Shown here one piece after another: positions 33,783 through 38,501 of a stretch of DNA of 38,501 nucleotides (position 1 is its first letter; each line of letters starts with the position of its first letter). The DNA is taken from contig QKAW01000028.1 of assembly GCA_003247135.1 (NCBI GenBank), forward strand, positions 1 to 38,501, read 5' to 3'. The stretch is from Spirochaetales bacterium (GTDB lineage: Bacteria; Spirochaetota; Spirochaetia; DSM-2461). Under the pieces are notes generated by a model that saw only the letters and a program-made list of their open reading frames with translations, made no database searches and was not told where the DNA came from. The position numbers and the translations under genes are program-made.

Positions 33783-33981
33783 TTTTAATAATACCATCAA
33801 GAAATCTCCTTAAAATCTGATCACCACAGGAAACATAATTTCTCTGCCCTTTCTTTCTAAAAAATGCATTAATTTCAGTTTTCGATAAATTCATACCGCT
33901 TTTTTCAAGAGTTGACTGTATGTCGCTATCTTTATAGTTAAATGCAATTCTTAACTTTTTTAAAATATCGTTGTTATCCAT
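33769..33981 (-). CDS. DUF1456 (YehS-like) protein, single repeat
   Basis: About 70 residues. DNNDILKKLRIAFNYKDSDI, LSKTEINAFFRKKGQRNY and SCGDQILRRFLDGI match the DUF1456 unit, which occurs as two copies in E. coli YehS (about 156 residues), so this is a one-repeat form. The unit is helical and likely binds nucleic acid or protein; its function is unknown. The ATG at 33981 has no ribosome site. A -10 TATAAT lies so close (33994-33989) that +1 falls one base before the ATG. Confidence 0.8.
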   Translation of the reverse strand: MDNNDILKKLRIAFNYKDSDIQSTLEKSGMNLSKTEINAFFRKKGQRNYVSCGDQILRRFLDGIIKNERG

Positions 33982-34044
33982 GTTAATTATTATATATAAC
34001 AAAAATTAATTGTAAAAGGATTAAATAACATTTAATATATACCC
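33982..34044. promoter_or_regulatory. Divergent promoters with overlapping -35 boxes and leaderless starts
   Basis: Minus strand: TTTACA (34016-34011), 16 bases, TATAAT (33994-33989), start about 33982, ATG at 33981. Plus strand: TTGTAA (34010-34015), 17 bases, TAATAT (34033-34038), start about 34045, which is the ATG of the next gene. The two -35 boxes overlap by five bases, so RNA polymerase can probably use only one direction at a time. Neither gene shows a Shine-Dalgarno site. Confidence 0.6.
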
Positions 34045-34506
34045 ATGATAAGATATCAACTTGATTTTCAAATTTCTGAAGGGAACATAAATACTTTCTT
34101 TATTGGTTCAAAAAAATTATTTGAACAGTTTGAGTATTTTGTAAAACTTTTGGCAAAATCAATTGATATTGATATAAAAGTAAAACATAAACTTATTGAG
34201 TTGGAAAGTAACCAGATTAGTTATGAACTGGAACTTGATATAGAACATCCGGTACAGAGGGTCTTGGGTAATGACCTTGACTCTGAACAGATTAATGGCT
34301 GGATTACAAAAGGCATCGAACTATTATTTAAAAAAAACAGCACCGAAAATTTCTTATTTGATATTGATAAACTTGCAACTGAGCTATCTTTAAACAACTA
34401 TATTTTATATAAGAAATTATCTGTAAATATTATTGAAAAATATCTTGATGATCTGGAAAATTTGTCTATATTATTATTTAATAGACTAGTTTTTATTAGG
34501 AAATAA
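34045..34506 (+). CDS. Hypothetical protein, 153 residues
   Basis: I do not recognise a family. It has no signal peptide or membrane helix. The N-terminal half is strand-rich (MIRYQLDFQIS, QISYELELDI) and the C-terminal half is helical (TELSLNNYILYKKLS, IIEKYLDDLENLSILLF). It starts at the predicted +1 of its promoter. It is followed after 12 bases by the acidic small protein gene, so the two form a probable operon. Confidence 0.6.
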   Translation: MIRYQLDFQISEGNINTFFIGSKKLFEQFEYFVKLLAKSIDIDIKVKHKLIELESNQISYELELDIEHPVQRVLGNDLDSEQINGWITKGIELLFKKNSTENFLFDIDKLATELSLNNYILYKKLSVNIIEKYLDDLENLSILLFNRLVFIRK

Positions 34507-34518
34507 GGGAGTGATTGT

Positions 34519-34737
34519 ATGAGTGATTATGATGACTACGAAGATGATTATGAATATGATGAAGATGATAACATCTCTATAGATGATGTTAGAGATGAAG
34601 AAGAGGATTATTCTGACAGTGATGATTATGACTGGAGTAATGATTATGATGACATGGATTCAGGTGAGTGGGATAGCCAGTATGGTGGTGATGACGACGA
34701 TATCGATGATGAAGTTGATCCTTGGGGTCTGAATTAA
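34519..34737 (+). CDS. Extremely acidic small protein, 72 residues
   Basis: About half the residues are Asp or Glu (28 D, 8 E by my count), with many Tyr, a single Arg and no Lys, as in MSDYDDYEDDYEYDEDDN. It should be disordered and strongly negative, and might mimic DNA or chelate cations. AAGGGAGTG before the ATG supports translation, and a clear stop with a hairpin after it supports a real gene. No family is recognised. Confidence 0.6.
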   Translation: MSDYDDYEDDYEYDEDDNISIDDVRDEEEDYSDSDDYDWSNDYDDMDSGEWDSQYGGDDDDIDDEVDPWGLN

Positions 34738-34747
34738 TAACAAAAAA

Positions 34748-34774
34748 AGGTCTAGGGCTTATACTCCTAGACCT
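34748..34774 (-). terminator. Terminator between convergent genes
   Basis: AGGTCTAGG (34748-34756) pairs perfectly with CCTAGACCT (34766-34774). On the minus strand the stem runs into TTTTTTT, so it ends the 34781-35908 gene. It can also slow readthrough from the plus side. Confidence 0.75.
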
Positions 34775-34780
34775 ATAGTC

Positions 34781-35908
34781 TTATACAATTTCTTTAAGAA
34801 ATTCCTCACCAACTATTTTATATAGTTCCTGTTTTGATGGTCCGTACTCTTTAATTTTACCTAACCCTCTGTCTCTTAAAGTTTCACTAAAGCTTTTCCA
34901 TTTATAATATGCTGGATGACTTTCCAAAACATACTGATCTTTAAAAAATAGTAATTGCTGATTCTTTTGGGATTTATGGTTATAAAAACTCATTTGCTGT
35001 TTTGCAAGATCTATTTTTATTCTTGTATGAAGTTCCGGTAACAGTTTATTGTTAAAATCATCATAATTATAAAACGAGATTTTTATAGAGTTCTTATGGA
35101 TCTTTATAATATCAGAATTTTGTATATCGCCATAAAAAATTCCTGCCATACCAATAAAGACTCTAAGCACAGGATCCAGATCCGGAACGGCACTTGAATG
35201 AATGTAGAATGCATCTTCATCATTAATACCTGTAGGGGCATCCATGCATAAATCAATTATTTTACTCTTGTCTGCTGTTGCAAATAGAATTTTTTTACTA
35301 AGAGAGATCGCTCTTAAAAGGTTTCCAAGATAATTTATTATATCCTCTTTAATCTCCTGAGGAAGATTTGTTGTGACATTCTCACTTCTGAATCTGGCTA
35401 AGGATAAATATACCAGTAGATCATCTTGCTGCATACTCTTGTTTTCTGTTTTCAGTCTTCTTTGTATGCTATACAGATATTTTTCTCTTTGATCATCATT
35501 CTTAAAGATAAAAAACATTCCAGGTGCAATTGGAGTTACTGTCGTAGAAAATATATTTTCCAAAAACTGCTGAATCTCTCTCTGCTTTATACCCGGGGAA
35601 CTTATTGCTAATATTTCATTTGCATCTTTCCATGCTTCTTTTACTTCTGAAAGTAGATTCTGGGGATTATTTGTCTCTATATCCACATTGTAATGAACAA
35701 TTGAAGATTTTCCAAAGGTGTTAAACTGGTATCCATCCTCTTTTAATGTTTCAATTAATTCAGTTTCTTCGTTTATATTAAAGTCTCTAAATGTTTTACT
35801 TTTTATTAATAAATTATACTTTATTAAGCTTGTAATAATTGAATCTGTGGTACTCAGAATATACTCCTTAAATTTTGGTTGGACTGGTATTTTAACCAGG
35901 AGTAACAA
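34781..35908 (-). CDS. Hypothetical protein, 375 residues
   Basis: No family is recognised. It is soluble-looking and has a mostly helical, mixed composition, with NINEETELIETLKEDGYQF near the start, PTGINDEDAFYIHSSAVPDL in the middle and a basic-rich C-terminus (KWKSFSETLRDRGLGKIKEYG). The start is uncertain: TTG 35908 has no ribosome site, while AAGGAG at about 35872 precedes only weak codons (ATT, CTG). It borders the stretch with DnaA boxes. Confidence 0.6.
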   Translation of the reverse strand: MLLLVKIPVQPKFKEYILSTTDSIITSLIKYNLLIKSKTFRDFNINEETELIETLKEDGYQFNTFGKSSIVHYNVDIETNNPQNLLSEVKEAWKDANEILAISSPGIKQREIQQFLENIFSTTVTPIAPGMFFIFKNDDQREKYLYSIQRRLKTENKSMQQDDLLVYLSLARFRSENVTTNLPQEIKEDIINYLGNLLRAISLSKKILFATADKSKIIDLCMDAPTGINDEDAFYIHSSAVPDLDPVLRVFIGMAGIFYGDIQNSDIIKIHKNSIKISFYNYDDFNNKLLPELHTRIKIDLAKQQMSFYNHKSQKNQQLLFFKDQYVLESHPAYYKWKSFSETLRDRGLGKIKEYGPSKQELYKIVGEEFLKEIV

Positions 35909-36255
35909 ATAAATTCAAGGGATAAAAATTAAATTTAATTAATAAAAAAATGATAAAATATATTGACAAAAAAATTATCCACAGCCTTTTAAGAATTTTT
36001 CATTCAGGTTGTGGATAACTTGGGGAAAACAGTTAAAACCCATAAATTTTGGGGTTTTAGAGAATTTTGGACTTTTTATAAAATGATTCAAATTTGATTA
36101 AAATTGTTAAAAATACTCCAAAATATAGGGGCTTTTCCTATAATGAGAGCCTCTAAGTGGGAAATTTTGTAGTTTCAGTGAAAATTTTCAAAAAAAAGGA
36201 ATAAACAATAATTTCTTAATTACTTGTGGATAACTTCTGGATAAGTTGAGATAAA
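35909..36255. other. Gene-free, AT-rich stretch with a DnaA-box cluster
   Basis: Three perfect DnaA boxes: TTATCCACA at 35975-35983 and its reverse form at 36010-36018 and 36225-36233, plus one with a single mismatch at 36236-36244 (TTATCCAGA on the other strand). A run of A/T bases at 35926-35970 beside the first box could unwind easily. A hairpin AGGGGCTTT/AGAGCCTCT sits at 36127-36154. Neither dnaA, dnaN nor rpmH is nearby, so an origin is possible but unproven. A DnaA-titration or DnaA-regulated site is equally open. Confidence 0.5.
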
Positions 36256-37176
36256 CTAATCGTTAACATTAATTTTAAGTGGTTCGGAGCATATTGCAGT
36301 TGGAATAGAAATAATAAATTCTGTCCCTTCTCCAAGCTGAGACTTACAGTTTAATTTTCCATTATGCTGACGGGTTAAAAGATTGTAAGAAATAGCTAGT
36401 CCAAGTCCATAATGCTTGTCTGCCCTATGGGTTGTATAGAAAGGATCATAAATGCTTTTTAGATTGGTGTAGGATATCCCCTCTCCATTATCTTTTATTG
36501 ATATTATCAAGTCTCCCTCGGAGTCTTTTGCGCTTATTAATACTTCACTTTTTGACTTACTCTTAAGTGAGTATTCCAAAGCATTTTCAATAATATTTTT
36601 TAGGACAATTGATAAACTCATTTGGGATACATTTATCCAGAGTTTAGAAGGAAAATCGTACTTTATGCTCTCAAGTATATTTATAGCACTAACATTTTTA
36701 ACTCTGGTTAAAGTAAATTCAAAAAACTCTCTAATTTCAATTGGACTTGGTTCTTCGGGAACATCTCCCCCAGATATTTCAGTAAATTTTTCTACAAGAT
36801 TTATAGACTTAAGAAGATTATCCATTGCAAGTTTTAACATAGGTGAAGCATCTTCTTCCAGATGTGAACCTATGTCGGTTTTCATAAGATCTTCAATATA
36901 GCTAAGGGCTGTCAGGGATACACCAAGAGGAGTATTAAGTTCATGGGCAACACCTGCTACCAGGGAGTTCAGTGAAGATAGTTTTTCATCTCTTATAATT
37001 GATTGCTGACTTTTCCAGAGAGCCTCAATGTATTCCAGTGAAGCGTCTCTACTCTGTACTAAAGATTTATTCTGAGTAATTAAAGAATCAAGTTTCTGTT
37101 TTTGCCTTATATATAGATAAACAAAAACAGAAGTTAATAAAATCAGTATTGATACCAGATATAGAACCATAGACAT
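36256..37176 (-). CDS. Membrane-anchored sensor histidine kinase
   Basis: 306 residues. One N-terminal membrane helix (about 3-24), then a short coiled region, and the HisKA/HATPase core: His78 in VAGVAHELNTPLG, the N box NIIENALEYSLKS, DNGEGI (G1) and HYGLGLAISYNLL. There is no extracellular sensor domain, so the input must come from another protein. The adjacent binding-protein lipoprotein (57 bases upstream, same strand) is the obvious candidate. A response regulator is not next to it. Confidence 0.92.
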   Translation of the reverse strand: MSMVLYLVSILILLTSVFVYLYIRQKQKLDSLITQNKSLVQSRDASLEYIEALWKSQQSIIRDEKLSSLNSLVAGVAHELNTPLGVSLTALSYIEDLMKTDIGSHLEEDASPMLKLAMDNLLKSINLVEKFTEISGGDVPEEPSPIEIREFFEFTLTRVKNVSAINILESIKYDFPSKLWINVSQMSLSIVLKNIIENALEYSLKSKSKSEVLISAKDSEGDLIISIKDNGEGISYTNLKSIYDPFYTTHRADKHYGLGLAISYNLLTRQHNGKLNCKSQLGEGTEFIISIPTAICSEPLKINVND

Positions 37177-37233
37177 GAAATTATTCTATCCTCTATTTTC
37201 AGATCGGTAAACAATATTCTTTAAATGTATAAC

Positions 37234-38097
37234 TTATTCCCCAAAATATTGTTTATATAATTTAGTAACATATCCATTATCAATAAGTGTTTTAAGTGCT
37301 ACGTTGTACCTATCCACAACAGATGGGTCAAGAGCTTGAGAAAAACCAGTTCCTATGTCATAAAAAAGAACAGGTTCTCCAACAGCTTTTAATTTCCAGT
37401 TTCTTGTTTTTGAATAGTGTTCCATAATACGTTTCACTTCAATTACAGCATCAAGCTCACCATTGTTTAATGCATCTTCAGCTTGAGTGGTCGTTGGATA
37501 TTCTACCATTATAATCTCTTTATAATCCCTTAAGAATTGATATATATGACCTCTTGTTTGAACTCCAACCTTTTTTCCTTCAAGCAATTTTAAAATCTCA
37601 TCTTTTGTGGCATTAATTGGAATTTCATTATTATCCTCTTGAACTATCGTGACATAATTTAAAACTTCAAAAGGAATACTTATATTTAAAAAAGTTTTAT
37701 AATCTGCTAATAAAGGTACCGATAATGCACTGTGGGCAACACCATCTCTTATCATTTGAACTGCAACTCCTGCATCTGTATATGAATTCATACGGTATTC
37801 TTGATTCATTTCTTTCATAACTGATTTCTCAAGTTCTACATAAAAACCTTTAACTTCTCCATCCGTATCCAGATACATTCCTGGAGCACCATCAGCTCTA
37901 ACATAAATCTCCAAAACATCTTTATTTGATATTTTGATTAAAGGTTTTGATTTTTCCTCATTTATCACAGTTGCTTTAACTTGTTCATCATTTATTTCTG
38001 ATTTATTAATATTCTCAGAAATTTCTATTTCGGTAGTTTTTTTTGAACAACCAACGGCAATTAGTGCTAATAAAATCATAATTAAATATTTCTTCAT
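37234..38097 (-). CDS. Periplasmic binding-type lipoprotein (SBP_bac_3)
   Basis: About 287 residues. MKKYLIMILLALIAVGCSKK is a lipoprotein signal with lipobox AVGC. The mature part is a family-3 binding protein: LEIYVRADGAPGMYLDTDGE, VKGFYVELEKSVMKEM and LLEGKKVGVQTRGHIYQFL, EDALNNGELDAVIEVKRIM. It binds an amino-acid-like ligand. The start at 38097 is preferred over 38106 because AGGATGG sits five bases before it. It has no permease nearby but is followed by the kinase at 36256, so a sensory role is likely. Confidence 0.85.
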   Translation of the reverse strand: MKKYLIMILLALIAVGCSKKTTEIEISENINKSEINDEQVKATVINEEKSKPLIKISNKDVLEIYVRADGAPGMYLDTDGEVKGFYVELEKSVMKEMNQEYRMNSYTDAGVAVQMIRDGVAHSALSVPLLADYKTFLNISIPFEVLNYVTIVQEDNNEIPINATKDEILKLLEGKKVGVQTRGHIYQFLRDYKEIIMVEYPTTTQAEDALNNGELDAVIEVKRIMEHYSKTRNWKLKAVGEPVLFYDIGTGFSQALDPSVVDRYNVALKTLIDNGYVTKLYKQYFGE

Positions 38098-38116
38098 ATT
38101 TTCCATCCTATAATAT

Positions 38117-38141
38117 ATATTTAATGAAACATATTAAATAT
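38117..38141. promoter_or_regulatory. Inverted repeat between the lipoprotein and NRPS genes
   Basis: Perfect 9-base arms ATATTTAAT and ATTAAATAT around a 7-base centre, in the 59-base gap between divergent starts. It could be an operator controlling both genes or simply overlapping -10 boxes. Confidence 0.4.
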
Positions 38142-38156
38142 TAGGAGAGTTATAAC

Positions 38157-38501
38157 ATGACGTCAACAGAAAAGATAGTTTATTATCATTTAACAGAGCC
38201 ACAAAAAAGAATATTTTTTAGTGAGTTGATGTATGATAATACTTCTATAAACAATTTATGTGCTTCATACTATTTAAAAGACTCTATTGATTTGCAAAAA
38301 TTAGTAATGGCAATAAATTTTGCCGTCTTTGGTAATGAAGGAATACGACTAAGAATTACATTAAAAGATGGACAACCGGTACAATATGTTGCTCCTTATA
38401 AATTTGTAAATTATTCAATTAATGAGATTGATGCGACATATATTAATAATTATAGTAAGAAGAAATTTAATTTTTATGATTCTCAATTATTTGAAATTAT
38501 T
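38157..38501 (+). CDS. Nonribosomal peptide synthetase, N-terminal condensation domain (partial)
   Basis: 115 codons are visible before the window ends. YYHLTEPQKRIFFSELMYDN, then NLCASYYLKDSIDLQKLVMA and NEGIRLRITLKDGQPVQYV, then KKFNFYDSQLFEI match the start of an LCL-type condensation domain (LTxxQkrI... and the pFdl...plf motif). AGGAGAG precedes ATG 38157 by seven bases. Beginning with a C domain suggests either an acyl-starter (lipopeptide) or a downstream module protein. Adenylation and carrier domains lie outside the window, so the product is unknown. Confidence 0.85.
   Translation, partial: MTSTEKIVYYHLTEPQKRIFFSELMYDNTSINNLCASYYLKDSIDLQKLVMAINFAVFGNEGIRLRITLKDGQPVQYVAPYKFVNYSINEIDATYINNYSKKKFNFYDSQLFEII

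Noticed and set aside
37310..37320. TATCCACA inside the binding lipoprotein gene as an extra DnaA box
   Set aside because: It lies in coding sequence and lacks the first T of the consensus. Isolated matches are expected by chance.
1..38501. CRISPR arrays, tRNA or rRNA genes, prophage modules
   Set aside because: I saw no regularly spaced repeats, no cloverleaf or rRNA-like sequence and no phage structural or integrase genes. The only mobile sequence is the IS3 end.

Overview
The window is AT-rich, roughly 30% G+C by eye, with compact gene packing, standard stop codons and frequent TTG/GTG starts backed by good Shine-Dalgarno sites. The gene mix suggests a free-living anaerobic or microaerophilic spirochaete (Spirochaetota): a CheX-type CheY phosphatase, many chemotaxis-type signalling genes, a sugar-binding protein with a spirochaete-like leader, an EFR1 flavo-ferredoxin, a ferredoxin-type aldo/keto reductase, and several lineage-looking orphans. 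This assignment is inference; no rRNA, tRNA or other marker gene lies in the window.

Left part (1-3907): the end of an IS3-type insertion sequence, a broken gene, a NagD-like HAD phosphatase, a TetR regulator with its target EFR1 gene (both carry the same 25-bp operator), and a CDP-alcohol phosphatidyltransferase. Next (3900-8207, minus strand) is a complete carbohydrate ABC importer operon (binding protein, two permeases, LacI repressor) with a recognisable promoter and LacI-type operator. From 8391 to 15222 (plus strand) come a SnoaL-like protein, a MarR regulator, a two-domain SnoaL lipoprotein, and a tightly packed run: quinone oxidoreductase, zinc macrodomain, SirTM-type sirtuin, YdeI-like, HEAT-like, DUF6326-like and GyrI-like proteins. 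MarR operators sit before marR and before the lipoprotein, so the run may be one stress or electrophile-response unit.

15204-22486 holds a U32 (RlhA-like) protein and a YkgJ cysteine-cluster protein (minus), a GH2 glycosidase, an ABC exporter and a flavodoxin (plus). 22488-27559 (minus) holds a cyclase-like gene remnant, two tandem overlapping chemoreceptors and an aldo/keto reductase.

The most notable locus is 27655-31348. A near-consensus sigma-54 promoter drives cheY-like, cheX-like and a 918-residue fusion of an ammonium transporter with HAMP-like, PAS-like, HPt and CheA-type ATPase regions. It reads as a self-contained ammonium-sensing phosphorelay with its own response regulator and phosphatase.

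The right part (31418-38501) has a GNAT acetyltransferase, a P-loop ATPase, a beta-barrel protein coupled to a one-repeat DUF1456 protein, a divergent promoter region with apparently leaderless starts, an extremely acidic small protein, a gene-free stretch with three perfect DnaA boxes, a histidine kinase next to a periplasmic-binding-type lipoprotein, and the first 115 codons of a nonribosomal peptide synthetase. Several regulator genes here (TetR, MarR, DUF1456, the 34045 gene) have promoters placed so that transcription should begin at or within about 2 nt of the start codon.
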